From: Dryas octopetala
Lineage: Eukaryota; Streptophyta; Magnoliopsida; Rosales; Rosaceae
NCBI GenBank assembly: GCA_963921425.1
Contig: OY992833.1
Location: forward strand, 9,403,738 to 9,467,737
Direction: 5' to 3'
Length of the DNA stretch: 64,000 nucleotides
Positions within the stretch are counted from its first letter, which is position 1, and every line of letters begins with the position of its first letter. A program made the translations under genes and the position numbers. Positions 9,633 through 21,949 of this stretch are shown here, piece by piece. A model generated the notes under the pieces. It saw nothing but the letters and a program-made list of their open reading frames with translations, was not told where the DNA came from and made no database searches.

Positions 9633-10919
9633 AATTCGTACTCGCATTTCCAACTCGCAACATTTTTCCCAAAATTTCTCTGAACTCTGCCGAATCCTTC
9701 CGAATTTGATCCCCGCTTATAAACCATCACTTGTCTGTCACTCGAAACATACTGACTTTTCCTCAATAATTAGTTTGATCATTTGTATATAATAACTGCC
9801 TAATCATCAATCATTAACCTCGACTATAAATAATCCTTCTCTAATTTGGTGACTCTCCTCTAAGCAACGCTATAATTCCCAATTAATTCCTTCGCCTCAA
9901 ATCCTCGTCAATTCATTCTCCTAATTCAAATCCTACACCTAATCTTCTCTAACGTAAAACAGCAAATCTTTAAAACAGACAATGAAACCACGGTACTCAA
10001 CAATATAAGCAGATAAGTTTCACTTAAAATTTAACTACGTAAAAGTCCGGAATACCCTTCACGGTGCCATTGCTCGGATACCAAATCCGGCAGCATAACG
10101 GCATCGTGAATGAGATTTCCCGAGCCTATGTACCTGTTAAGACCAGACAACCAACTTATAAATATCCAGGGTTCACAATTTGGCCATTCAACGACCGAAA
10201 TGGACGGTAACCACCACACACGGTGGCTGCCCAGCCTCAAATTACACACAATACTCACCAACACGTAGACAGACCCTAGGGTTGGCCTCTAAGAGTCCTG
10301 GGGAGGCTGATTAACAAGAAAAAACCACCTAACTCGCCGCCACAAGTGGCGGAGCCGTCGGTGGCAGCGGCGGCACAACCTAGAAATACCCAAATTCAGC
10401 TTCAAATAATCCTAATTGCATAATAAAACCTTCAATTGCACGAAAACAATTCAAATTCAAGTCCAATTTCAAGAAATTCGAAATATAACAAACACCCTAA
10501 AATCAAATTTTCAACTTCTCAAAATTGGGAAAACACACCTTAGGGGAAAGATAGCCCGTACCTCGAAGATCATTTTGACAACTGGACCGACGGCCAAATC
10601 TCGCCGGAAATGGCCGAAATCGGCGGCGGAAGCCGCCGGCTTTTGCATCGTCGATTCGCCACCGTGAGCGATCACCGGAGCAAGGGGGTGACGCTTCTGG
10701 ACTCGCCGGAGTCTGGGGAAGAGAACCCAAGTGGTCGTCGGCCTCGAACTCGCCGGAAAAATTGAGTCGCCGTCGAGAGCTTCGTTCAAAAACGGCGTCG
10801 CTGCGCCGCCGTTGCGGCTTGGTTGGCTGATCGAACCCCACTGGAAGGTCGGCGGCGTGGAGGCGAGTCCAACGCCGGCCGAATCACTGAAATCCGGCGC
10901 CGGACGACCGAGGGTCGAG

Positions 10920-11000
10920 GAGAGAGGTCGCGGGGGAGAGAGAGAGAGAGCCCGCCGAGAGAGAGAAAACCAGCGGGGAGAGAAGAGAGAGAGTGTCCAG
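10920..11000. repeat. GA-rich tract in solo LTR
   Basis: An imperfect (GA)n tract follows a GC-rich section containing several GCCGG/CGCCGG motifs. The layout resembles 22130-22360. Confidence 0.8.
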
Positions 11001-11216
11001 AAATTTCTGGATTTTTGGGTATTTAAAACCCACTCCTACCAAATTACAAAATTGCCCTTCCCTTCAAATGCTCGTATCTCTCAAACTATAACTCTGTTTT
11101 ATACGTGCTTCGTGTTTACGAACTCGTAGGCTCGAGATCTATCAAACGGACCCAAGGTCAAAGACGAAAGTCCCTTAGTTTTAAAAGTCAACTTTGGGTC
11201 GGGTCGTTACACATGT

Positions 11217-12046
11217 CGTTAATCTGCCCTCTGTCATGGTTGAATATTGCTCTTCTTTTTGTTTTTCTGTTTTACTTTGAATATTGCTCTTCTGAGAACA
11301 CTGGATATGATACTTTGTCTATTTGAATTCATCGATCAGTTGGAAAGTCAGGCATCAACATAGGGAAAGTCGTATTGCGTATGTTTTTCTGATATTGAAG
11401 TTGGTTTTCAAATATTGGAAGTAGCTCCTGTATAACTTCAAAGAAATTAAATTGATCTTTTATAAACCAAAAGGAAAATAGAGAACATTTATTCATGTGT
11501 GTATATTGTTTTATTTTAATCTGTTTTTCTGTATTACTATGCTCTCGTTTTGCAACGCATGCTTACGCTACTTCGACGACAATTTAAATTTTGTAGGTTA
11601 ATCTTGAATTGTACTGTGGCTTAATCTTGTAGTTACGTACTATTGAATTTTAACTTTTGATGTGGGCATTTGACTAGCCCTGTCCAGTATAATCCATATA
11701 ATAAATAGGATTAGGATGATCATTTCTATTCTTCCAATGTAAGTCTTGGATTTGTTCAAACTTTGATTTGTTGTGAAGCATTTATTACTTCCAAAGGAAT
11801 TAATTTGTTCGAAATATTGTAGTCTAAAGCTTCTGATATAATTGTTCCTACCTAGTCTCTATTAAGTAGAACAATAAGTTTGTATAGACTTAGATGACAA
11901 GTCATATATGACTGAAACGACGCCGACCCGTTTCATAACCAAGGCTCAAAACCAATAAGCAGAGTCCCAACTTATGCTTAGACTCCCGACTCATATATGC
12001 TTAGCGTCTTGACTCGTGCACGAGGTCCCGACTCATACTTGGACTC
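11217..12046. other. Intergenic, no gene seen
   Basis: AT-rich DNA without a credible ORF. Towards the end (11900-12046) degenerate repeats of a GACTCCCGACTCATGCTTG-like phrase appear; they resume after the MITE at 12535-12770. Confidence 0.6.
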
Positions 12047-12054
12047 TCGACAGG

Positions 12055-12526
12055 CAGTGGCGGAGCCATGCACGGTGGGGGCATTGGGGTCACATGACCC
12101 CAATAGTCAGGTTGTTTCACTCTTATAATTTTGAGTCTGATCCCATTATCCTTTTAGACAAAAAAAAAATTAGACCTTATTTCTTATGAACAATAGAAGA
12201 CGAGTTTCTTATTTGAATATAAATAGTGTGTTACTTTAGTTTATGTGTGTGCTTTTGGCTATTGGCTTGTTGTGTTTGTTTCTTTGGATTAGTTTAATTA
12301 GTTTCTTATTTGAATACTTATTTTATGTCTACTAAATAAATGAAGATGGCACAAATTGCAAATATCTTTTTATTAATTGTAGTTGGCTCTTACAACAATT
12401 ATCATCAAGAAGCTAAGATAAGTAGATACAACAGCTGAACAATTTTCTATTGGATTATAGTGGGAAGAAGAAAATTTTCTATTGTTATCATGTCCCCATC
12501 ATGATTAATTTTTTGCTACGCCACTG
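12055..12526. mobile_element. hAT-type MITE, 472 bp
   Basis: The ends are inverted: CAGTGGCGGAGCCATG at the left and GCTACGCCACTG at the right. It is flanked by an 8-bp target-site duplication with one mismatch, TCGACAGG (12047-12054) and TCGATAGG (12527-12534). CAGTGGCGGAGC termini with 8-bp TSDs are typical of plant hAT elements. There is no transposase inside. Confidence 0.85.
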
Positions 12527-12534
12527 TCGATAGG

Positions 12535-13483
12535 AGCTCAAAGCCTTAACTCATGGTCAGAGTCTAGATTGATGCTATGACTTCTGACAAAAGCTTGGAG
12601 TCCTTACCTTATGCTTAAACCCCCGACTTATAGTTGAACTCCTACTCTATCCTCGGAGTCGACCCAACTTATGCTCAAAGTCCCGAATTCTGCTTGGACT
12701 CTGTTTGTGCTCGGACTTCTAACTCAAGGTTGGACTCCCGACCAATGCTTGGGGTCCCGACATTGGCCAATGCTCGAAATAAATGGTCATGGGGATCACA
12801 CCCAGTCCATGACCAATACAAAGAAACAGAACCAGAGCAACATGAAGCTAGAAAAAAGAAAATAGCAAGATCCACATCAAAGAGAAAAACATCAATAAGA
12901 CACAAAAGAAGACACTACCACTGCCACAAGACGATAGAGAATCACAAAAAGTGTTTCCTCTTCCCCTCCCTTTCTACCCCGCCTCAATCAATGGCCCCAC
13001 CCTTCACCTCCTCCTTACCATTGCCCCACCTCACCACTCCCCTCCCTTTCTTCCCCAACTTTCCTATCCCTCCACTACAACTTATTTTCTCATGCACCAA
13101 ATAAGAAAAATCAACCAAAAGAAAATAAAAAATCTCATCTTTTCATTGTTCTATTTTCTCAGCACCCAAACAAATCTACAGTGGAAGGAACAATTACTTT
13201 TGGAATCCATTTGCAGCTCAAATAGAAAGAGAAAAAACAAAACAAGAATTAAAGAATTAAAGTCATGAGGACAATCTCATTTGTTGCACCCACCAAACTA
13301 AAACCCATTTATAGGGAGTGGCCAAGCTCGACCCTTACAAATCAAAACCCATTTATTATTGCTAATGGGTGAGTTAGATCTACATTATTGTATAGAAACC
13401 ATAACCAGCGATCAAAGCTCTAAAAATTGCATTTTACCCTAAAAATAAAGAAGTATAGAAAAGAAATATATATAGACAAACCT
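12535..13483. other. Intergenic; degenerate GACTCCCGACT repeats
   Basis: 12535-12770 carries about ten degenerate copies of a roughly 20-bp phrase (GACTC.CGAC..ATGCTTGG) that also occurs left of the MITE at 11930-12046, showing that the MITE inserted into this array. 12770-13483 is C-rich then A-rich with no credible gene. Confidence 0.55.
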
Positions 13484-14335
13484 TTAAGTTGTGGATGGTG
13501 CCAAACTTTGCACTATCAACTTTAGCATGTTGTCCATCTCACTAGTCTTTAACTTTAATGTCTGCAACTCATTTTCTTGCTGATTAGAGCGCCTCTCTGC
13601 ATCCTCAGTAGTTGCCTTCATTGACCCTAAGTCTTCAGCTAGTTGCATAGCTCGTCTCTCTGCAACTTCAGCCCTCTGAGTAGCCTCCTCGGCCCTCCTT
13701 GTAGCCTCCTCAGCTGTCCTTGCAGCCTCCTCAAGTTGTGCATGACTAGATTGTTCCACTCTGGACTTTTTTGGCTTAGGACCTGTTCCTAGCCCACGTA
13801 TATAACCTGGCCGAGGTGGATGGCCAATAATTGTATCAAGAACTTTATCATAGACTTGATCATCAGTCATAACTTCAGTATTTTCATCCGTTTGTGGCTG
13901 ATTTTGTAGCTTCTCCATATTAGCCTACACATAAGATAGTATAAATTAAGAGTAATTGATTCAATTATTACAACAGTAATACAATATATAAACTTAATTA
14001 TATATATAACAAAGACTTACATGGGCAGTCCTATCATCTTCACCAACCCAAGATGTTTTTTTGTGCTAAGCCGAGTGAGCTTGAACATTTCAATTCGACT
14101 AGGCTCCTCTCCGCTCTCATGATTTTTCTATATAATTTGACAACCATATATAGACCACCATGCAAAGGTGATATATATACAACTTGCATATACCATAAAC
14201 AGACAATAAGAAAAACAATAAAATTTTCAAAAGAGAGCTTACATTTTCTTCTTGAAGATGATTGAATGCCTTTGTCCCAGCACAATGAGTTATCGTTAAG
14301 TTTTCCCTGTTCTCTATGTTTTTTGTGCTCTTTAA
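13484..14335 (-). pseudogene. CACTA-associated Transposase_24-like gene (broken)
   Basis: Three minus-strand exons with good splice sites can be read: 14335-14243 (..NLTITHCAGTKAFNHLQEEN), 14127-14021 (..EMFKLTRLSTKK then SWVGEDDRTAH) and 13924-13484. The last holds DDQVYDKVLD, GYIRGLGTGPKPKK and a coiled coil rich in EEATRRAEEA repeats. This order (HxxGTKxF, then EMFxxTH-like, then GRxRGxGxGPxP, then coiled coil) is the C-terminal pattern of the plant Transposase_24 family found in En/Spm (CACTA) elements. An A7 run at 14056-14062 puts the two halves of the middle exon in different frames, so the gene is broken or an allele error. No upstream exons were recognised. Its place inside a segment ending with a CACTA terminus supports the call. 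Confidence 0.65.
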
Positions 14336-17289
14336 CTTGATTAAAAGGAAAATATTAAGTTAGAATTTTTTTAATCAAGCATTTAATAAAGGAATGAGTA
14401 GTTTAATAATTATAAATAAATCTAAACCATAAAAAGAGTACGTAGACACCAACTAATTAATTATTAATCGGCTTAAGCTCACCATAAACTCATCACTTTG
14501 CCAAATTTCTCCTACTTATGACATTAATAAACGTCTTTATCAACTCTTTTTTTTATGAAAACACTTTGAATGACACTGACTACTGCATGCAAAAAAAAAT
14601 TATAATAATTGAAAAGTTTTTTTTTCCCTCTGTCTGATATATTTTTTTTCTTGCTTGCTTGTTTGATATCTTCTTTTATTTTTTATTTAATTGAGCTTGA
14701 TATATTGTATCACACTTTTATTAAACTAAAATAAATGAAAAATAAAAGAGTTTGACCCAATATAATTAAATGATTTTGCTAAAATTTGAAAAAGATTTAA
14801 AAACAATGCAAGAATTTAAAATATACGTACAAATATATATATATATATCAATAGTGTTGCTAAAATGTACTTTTTCTTTTTGTAAACAGCTAAATGAAGG
14901 CATTTAGTAAGGGTTGAATTAGAAAACAAAGAACTTATGTTGTCAATGCATTAAATGCTTGTGTAAAATAATCTTGGAGAGAACAGGGAGAAAGGAGACG
15001 GTAGCATGCATTTATCATATCCAAAATACTTATTAGCAACAAGGTTATGCCAAGAGGTTCTTTCGACTTTGATCACTTAATAACAACAAATCCAGCATAA
15101 AAGCAATAGATATGAAAGAGTGGAAATCAACATAAACATACCAGTATAGAGAAATCAAGACGCAATATTTGAGTACAAAGAGAAGAACAACTCAATGCAA
15201 CTACTGCCAAGAATCAGCTTGCAGTAAAGAAAGAAAGCATTAGTCAAAAAATTTTCATATAGGCAAAAAATCTGTCCAAATATAATGCATCCAAAGGCCT
15301 TTTGAGTTTAGAAAAAATAACCGACCAAATTTAGAATGTAGAGATTCTTCTTTCTTGTTTTTTTTTTTTAACACCTTCAGTATCTAATTCTTGCTTTTAC
15401 ACCTTAAGATTTTATATCATATTTTTCAGTTAGATAAAGGCATTTAAAAGAGAATAATTATCCTAACATATAGTTTAGTAGAGCATGAAATTGTCACTTA
15501 GAAGAAGATGGTGACTACATATACAGTCCATACAATATTGTGGCAAAACAGCAAGATAATAAAAAAAAAACTAGATGCATAGTACTTCAAGATATAGATT
15601 GATCAAATGCACTTTTGCAGAGAGAAACACCAAAAAGAAAAAAGATATCATTCAATTCTACTTATAATTTGAATTACCTAATTCCTGCCCAAAATTAAGA
15701 AACCATATAATATTTTATGGTCATAGTCGATACATGATACAACCATTCATAGCAAGTCAATAACAGTCATTTGGATGTCATGTGTCCAGAACTAGAAAGT
15801 GACAGAAATTATAATTTCTATTGTTTGGATAACTCCATTAACTGTCGGTAAAAATTGAAAGTAGTACTAATTAACTTCATATTATTTAAAATTAAGTGGT
15901 ACACAATATATTATAAAATATAGGTTGCAACTAGGTTGAAAAGCTCAAGCAGCTGCATGGTCAATAACATAGCAGCTGAACCACCCAAGAGAAGGAAAGA
16001 ACAAGTATCCCGCTCTCATATAATCATCTAATTTGTAACAATTGAGAAGAAAGGCAAAGTTGCAACTTAAAAGTTCTAGAGACTCAAACTGGGCATTGAG
16101 GGTGACTTCCTTCTTCTGTTGTTGAGGTATATGTTGTTTTGGACGGGATAGGTAATGGTTTTAGAGGGGCTATGTAGTGCAACTTGGCTTAGGCGCAACC
16201 AAGTCCAATCATCTATCTCTATCTATATACGCTATATCACAACGACTTCTATCTAAGAATTATTCAAACTTATTAGCCTTTTTGTTTAACATAAAGGCCC
16301 TCAACAGAGTAATTTCATTTAATGAAAGGTTGGGGGTGGGGATGCGCTATGAATTAGTGGAGTCAATTTGCGGATTCAACATGCCAAAAATTTTGCAGTA
16401 GCACAAGCACAACAAAACCATAAGGCCACGTACAAGTTAACAATCAAAACTCATCCATAGCAACAAAAATACAAAGACCCATGTCAATTTTATACAAATT
16501 AGTCATACATATTTATAAATAAAAAAGTAAAAAGGAAAACAAAAGACCCAATCCCAAAATAAACCCGGCCATGACAAACAAATTAAGAGCCCCAATTTCA
16601 TCAAATTTTCAAGCAAAAAATTTCTAATTTTCCAAGTGTAAGATGCCAAACACGGTACTTAGAGTTTGTCATTCCTCAAATTCCAACTTTTCTCTAAATA
16701 TCGAGTTCTTTTCCCCCATCCAAACACAGAGTTAGAGTAAAAAATGGGAGACTCCAAAACAAAACAGAAAAGGCATAGTAAAAAATCTACAAACTTACCT
16801 AATTGAACAACCTCACCTATACCCACACTATGAAGACGCTTGTTTAGTTATCTTGATCAAAGACGAGACTTCATAAAATTCTCTATATCAAAATTGAAAC
16901 CCATTAACTATTTGAGTTTAACAAAGGGAAAAAATGAAAATAGAATAGAAAAAATAGAAAGCCTACTAGGAAGAATCCATGGCAAGATATAGAAAATCTA
17001 GTCTTTCCACCAAATTACCGCCACCAAATGCCAAAATTTTGTGAACCTACAATGATGAGTGCCAGAGAAAAACGCACTTGACTGAAGAACAGAGCTAATC
17101 GAATAAGAAATTAGGGATAATCTAGAGAGGGAAAAGATTTTGGCAAATTGTAGAGAGAAAATTAGTGAACGGGAAAACTAAGGGAGTTGAGATCGAGAAG
17201 TGAGATATTTTGGTCCTGGCAATTGTGTGGGTTTATGTTGTGAGTGGAGTGTGTTAACGTTTGTGGTTCTCTGTTTGTTTTATTAATTT
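14336..17289. other. AT-rich interior of CACTA fragment, no gene seen
   Basis: There are only short ORFs and homopolymer runs. I see no recognisable transposase or RNA gene. Confidence 0.5.
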
Positions 17290-17329
17290 AATAGAATACT
17301 GTATATATATATATATATTTTTTTTTCAT

Positions 17330-17594
17330 GGGCTTTAGTGACCGAGTTAACAGAAAGTAACTTAGCCATTTTTATTTTTATTTTGGGCTTTAGTGACCAA
17401 GTCAAAAATAGATCACTAAAGCCCAAATATTTGGTCACTAATAATCAAAATTTAGGAGGCAAAATGAATTTTTTTGGAGCCAAACCATTTAGGGATGAAC
17501 TAATATATTTGGTCACTAAATCTACATGTTTAGTGATGAATTTCACATTCGTCACTAAAAATTTCATCACTATAGCCAATATTTCTTGTAGTGA
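17330..17594. repeat. CACTA subterminal repeats and terminus
   Basis: Short direct and inverted copies of TAGTGAC/GTCACTA occur near 17335, 17390, 17416, 17433, 17511, 17530 and 17550, followed by the terminal TAGTG. Such clusters bind the TNPA-type protein in En/Spm elements. Confidence 0.75.
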
Positions 17595-18884
17595 ATGGTG
17601 GGATTAGTAGGGATAAGTTTCCCCTTATGGCTAATGCATTTTCTTCCCATCTTCTTCCTTTAAATTAAAAGACACCCTTCATTTTTTCCTTGAATATATA
17701 TGAATCTAGCCGTTTAACAATTGGGCGCCTGAGTTTTGTTTAAAAAATTGAAAATCTACCCCTGCCGTGTCCTTGTCTATGTCCCTCCCGTGTCTTGGCA
17801 TGTCATCGGCATATCAGAAAGTCAAATTTGTAAGAAAGTCAATTGACACTTCTACCTTCGTTTCGGACACGTATGGTAGGCATGTTGGAGCGTGTCATGT
17901 CGAACACCTGACACTCCACCCCCCAGGAGTGTCGGTGTTACTTAGATATCCAAACTAATCCTATGCATCAACGAGGCTGAGGATTTATGGCTGGGCCACG
18001 CCTATCTTTTAGAAATTAGATCATATGATTGGGTCAAATTTCCTACTTGAAGTTGACATATTAGGCCATCAGGATTCATGTTAATTTTCATGAGAATTAA
18101 TTTGATTCACTTTTGGCTGGAATCCATTAATCACGTCCCTCTGTGTTTGAATATTTCTTTTTAAGACCTGCAATTTGTGTGGTTACATTGATGATTGATT
18201 TCACCCCAATGTTTAGTGCAACACTTTTGTAACCTTCTTGTTCACTTATTCTATTCCCATGATCCTAAGTTGTTGATTTCTGTTTTGACTTTTTATGTTT
18301 GAATTAGATATTTCATTCCTTAATTCAAGTTTTTGACTTAAGGGATGTCATATACTCATATGTATGAATTCACACTAATGGAGCCACCAATAATACATTA
18401 TAGCTGCACAACTAAGTTGTATTGTAACTTGGCTTTCTTTTTTTTTTTTTTGGGTTAGAAGTTGTAACTTAGTTTGCGCGCTTTGCTTATTTTGTGTATG
18501 GAAATGTTTGCAGAAAGTCAAGAGTAATTAATGGGGCCACCAGAATGGAGCCACCGACGTAGAAATGTGAAAAGTAGAAATTATTAGTTTCAAAGTTGTA
18601 AATTAATCTACATCTCCACTGTAACAGTAAATAAGATGCTCAAATGAGGTGTATAAGTAGCAAGTCACTTAATAATTCTATTTTCATAGAAACGTGCATC
18701 TCTTAAAAGTAGATAATTGATTAAATAAAGATCTCTTAAAGTTATATTCACAATTTTCTTATTCTTCTCACAATTTTGCATAATTTTTATTGATAATTAT
18801 ATCTTGTCAAAATTTTTATGTTTTTAGACCCATGATATTTCTGTCAAGACCGAAATTTAAGACCTTGTTAACCATACAAAATTT
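17595..18884. other. Intergenic, no gene seen
   Basis: Right flank of the CACTA element. Around 17850-17930 there is a CGTGTCATGTCGAACACCTGACACT-like stretch, and 18540-18560 repeats 'GGAGCCACC'. No credible coding region. Confidence 0.5.
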
Positions 18885-18990
18885 TAATGGAGTGTAGGCT
18901 TTTCCAAATTTGGTGTAGTAGCTTTACATCTCTGACGCACATGTGTATTGAGAATTGTGATATATCTACCTAAAGTCAATGCTATGAAAA
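18885..18990 (+). pseudogene. Degraded CNL LRR relic
   Basis: About 100 bp keeps the order of the LRR segment at 20620-20720: GGAGTG.AGGCTTTTCCA, TTACATCTCT, GTATTGAGAATTGTGA and ATCTACC.AAAG. Many indels; no open frame. Confidence 0.6.
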
Positions 18991-19002
18991 TTTGTTTAAG
19001 GG

Positions 19003-19450
19003 TCATTTACACTTTATATCCTTCAAGAATAAGTCATTTTTCTCTTTGGTACTTGATGTTCAAAACGTTTCAATATGGAACATAAAGTTTATGAAAATTT
19101 CAATGTGCCACTTCCGTTAACATTTCTGTTAATTTTGACTGCATATAGCATGCGTGAGATTTATTTACACTGATGAGGACATTAAATTTACGCTACGTGG
19201 AAAGAAAAAACAAAACTTTTTAGCCAGCTAAAATTTTATAGGTTAAAAAAAATAAAAATCAATTAAAAAATTGAAAAAAAAAAAAAAAAGGATAAGGGAA
19301 TGGATGTGGTTGAGGATTAATTAAATCAATTAAAACAAGCAAAAAATTGAAAAAATCAATTAAATCACATTGCTACTGTATCACACGACCGAACCATCAA
19401 ACTATGGTCCAGCAGTACCAATGAGAAGGATGAGGGAATGGATGTGGATT
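19003..19450. mobile_element. Half of a MULE-type MITE (same family as 53426-54061)
   Basis: 19003-19200 matches the terminal arm of the intron element (GGGTCATTTACACTTTA..., GATGTTCAAAACGT, TGCATATAGCATG). 19215-19260 matches its interior (AGCCAGCTAAAATTTTATAGG). The opposite arm is missing. Confidence 0.65.
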
Positions 19451-20024
19451 AATACCTGCTGCGTTTCATGTCCTTAGAACCTTCAAAAGATGATAAGTGT
19501 TGGTCGATCGATCTTACTCGGGGATACGTGCATGGATAATAGAGAGATAGTTTCTTCCAGACAAAAGCTTTAGTTCTAGGTTTATTAGCATCCTAAAGTA
19601 CAAGAGATAATGTCTCTTACAATTGGAAAGACACCAACCTACCTTTTTCATTGGCTGTTTTCAGATGGAACCCTTGCTAACTGGTAGATATTTGTGTAGT
19701 TTGACTATTTTGAGCTGTGAAAGCACTCTGATGTGTGCTGCCCAGTGGAAGAGAGTTTGTTATATAATGTAAAAGGCTTGCAAAATTAATTCCATTTTGT
19801 TAAAAAAAAAATGGTCTCATTTACTATAACTAGCAGATTCTTATCATGGCAGGAATATCATTCCCCACTACAAAATAGTTCAAACCAGTGTGCAATTATT
19901 GTTGTTTAAACGCATTTCGAAGCATTTTAATATTTTCTTAATTTTTTATTCTTCATCACTTGACCAAACATCTTTTTTTATTAGTTTTCTCACAAGATAG
20001 ATGACCTGAATCATGCATAGTGAT

Positions 20025-20870
20025 GAATTGGAGATTGTGAGGAATTGTCAAGCCTACCGAGTGGGCTTGAATACTATGCCCCTGTCCTTCATGATTTGAC
20101 CATAATTAAGCGCCCAAAGCTAATTTCATGCATTTCAATTCAAAGTCTCACATCTCATGCTAACTGTCAATATATAGGTGGTTTCCTTACTCCAGAGAGT
20201 ATTCCCAATTTAGAAAACCTCACATCCCTTCGTCAGTTGCATATTGAAAATTGTGATGGATCGACAAGCTAGTCTGCCGAGTGGACTACCATCCTGCATA
20301 TCTCTTCAGAGGTTGTCAATCGACTCTTGCAGCAATTTCATATATGTGGCAGATGTATCCAAGTTGCACTTTCTTTCCTCTCTCACTATAAACAAGTGTG
20401 CGAAATTACAAGATTTGCCAACAGGGCTACACTGTCTCACTCATCTGGAATATATGTCTATTGGTGGGTTCTGGGAGGAGCTGGATTCTTTCCTCGATTT
20501 TCAGGTTATACCACAACTTAAAGACTTAACGTTGTGGGGTGGCCTAAGCTCAAGTCTCTGCCTCAACAAATTCAACACTTCACTTCTCTAACAGTGTTGT
20601 CTATAGAATCTTTTGAAGGAGTGGAGGCTTTTCCAGAGTGGTTGGGTAGACTTACATCTCTTACCTACCTGAGTATTGAGAATTGTGAGAATATGATGTA
20701 TCTACCCAAAGCATTGAAACACCTCACCAAGTTAGAAAATCTATGGATTTATAATTGTCCCCGTCTAAAGGAAAGATGCACCAAGGGAAGTGGCCCAGAA
20801 TGGCACAAGATTTCTCACATACCAAATATTCAAGGTATTTTGTTTTCTCAAATCCATTATTCATGATTTG
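20025..20870 (+). pseudogene. CNL pseudogene, LRR 3' end with two frameshifts
   Basis: Three overlapping frames together read as the C-terminal LRRs of the local CNL family. The first (about 20045-20270) has [10 protein letters not shown] and NLENLTSLRQLHIENCDG; the second (about 20265-20555) has SLPSGLPSCISLQRLSI and [19 protein letters not shown]; the third (20534-20866) has [18 protein letters not shown] and [16 protein letters not shown]. Frame changes occur near 20262 and 20540. The NB-ARC part is absent upstream. The 3' tail continues to about 21000 with the same ATTCATGATTTGTTC motif seen after the active copies. It is an older duplicate than the two outer genes. Confidence 0.88.
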
Positions 20871-21000
20871 TTCAATTTTTTGCATGTCTCGTGTACCATG
20901 AAGTTAATGTACTTCACATTTTATGGATGTTTGCCTACTATATTTTATCATGAACGAATTTTCGAATTTTATTCACAGATATTTGAATTGTTGGATTAGC

Positions 21001-21419
21001 ATGGTTGGTTGACGCATCTTAGTGGTAGACTCTGCAAGGAACTTAGTGAAAGTCCTTTTGTTTCTATTTTATAATATTCCTTTTGTTTTAGTAAGAATTA
21101 TATTGGATATACTATCATCTTAGTGGTAGACTTTAAGTTGAAGCTTGTACAAATTTATAATATATACCAAATTTGGTATGGTCATTCATAAGTTTGGTTC
21201 TCATGGAAACTTTTTTACTTTTTGGGTTAGTTTTCAATTAGCATTTCCAATTAAGTAAAGGGGATATTCTAAATATACTATTAGATGGGGTAAGAAAGAG
21301 AGTGATGCATCCCATACATAATATTTTATCTTCCGGGCTAGATTCTTGCACATCTTTTAATTTCACTGATTGTATACCTGTTGTTAATTTGAAGAAACTG
21401 AGTTGTATACGACATAAGC
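21001..21419. other. Decayed CNL tail, no gene seen
   Basis: AT-rich sequence between the LRR pseudogene and the next relic. No ORF of note. Confidence 0.45.
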
Positions 21420-21710
21420 GCCACAGTTAATTTGTGAACTTGGTGATACGTACTCTTTTGCAGGTTTAGGGGGCTACTGTCCATTGCAAGTATGCATTTA
21501 ATGGATTGGAGGATTTACTAGTGTTGCCTGTCAGGGAACCTATCATCTGTTGAAGAACTGCATTTGTAATTGTGAGAATTTGAAGTATCTATCTCTCTAC
21601 ATTGCAGATGCTATGCAACACCACCAAATATAAACTTTTGACGATTTTTTATTTCTGCCTTTGAAAGGAAAGATGCACCAAGAAGAGCTGTCGGAGTGGC
21701 CCAAGTGAGT
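21420..21710 (+). pseudogene. Second degraded CNL 3'-end relic
   Basis: The 21420-21520 part resembles 3565-3680 of the CNL tail (CGCCACAGTT, ACTGTCCATTGCAAGTATGC, TTGGAGGATTTAC). The 21565-21705 part keeps LRR end phrases (AATTGTGAGAATTTGAAGTA, GATGCTATGCAACACC, AAAGGAAAGATGCACCAAG, GTGGCCCAA). No open frame. Confidence 0.55.
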
Positions 21711-21949
21711 GGAGAAGTGCTAGGATCCCAAATTTATATCTCAAATGATGTGTCAGTACTTCATTGATTCATACATGGCCCACCCTAAAGATTATAAATT
21801 TTTCAACAAGTAAAACACTGACATGTGTATTTGGGATTCAAATTTGGGATATAAATTTGGGATCCCTAGCATTATTGTATTGCAGAAATGAGGTAAAAGA
21901 ATCTTCACTTGTAATTGTAGATGAAAATTAAGATGAAAGTTAATTATAT

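Larger units (their letters stand above)
8562..11211. mobile_element. Solo LTR, 2650 bp (Ty3/gypsy-like)
   Basis: The element begins TGTAACACCCC and ends GGGTCGTTACA, giving TG...CA ends with a 6-bp inverted terminus. It is flanked by a perfect 5-bp target-site duplication, CATGT, at 8557-8561 and 11212-11216. No gag, pol, PBS or PPT is inside, so it fits a solo LTR left after LTR-LTR recombination. Long LTRs starting TGTAACACCCC are common among plant Ty3/gypsy (Tekay/Del-like) elements; this lineage assignment is inference. It contains a tandem array at 9240-9632 and a GC-rich (GA)n region at 10600-11010. The remnant at 21950-22688 shares its distal part. Short ORFs inside are not credible genes. 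Confidence 0.82.
13484..17594 (-). mobile_element. CACTA (En/Spm) element, 5'-incomplete fragment
   Basis: The right end at 17583-17594 reads TTTCTTGTAGTG, the complement of the classic CACTACAAGAAA terminus. Subterminal repeats of TTAGTGAC / GTCACTAA occur repeatedly from 17330 to 17570. The Transposase_24-like gene lies at the other side. No matching CACTACAAGAAA left end was found, so the left boundary is unknown and I begin it at the gene. 14336-17290 contains only AT-rich DNA and no DDE transposase. Confidence 0.6.

Noticed and set aside
9349-9792. ORFs on both strands across the 51-bp array, with a 17-residue repeat
   Set aside because: They exist because the repeat period is a multiple of three; both strands are open and the array lies in a solo LTR.
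12634-13104. 156-aa ORF across the GACTCCCGACT repeats
   Set aside because: It runs across degenerate repeats into unrelated C-rich DNA; no domain or splice context.
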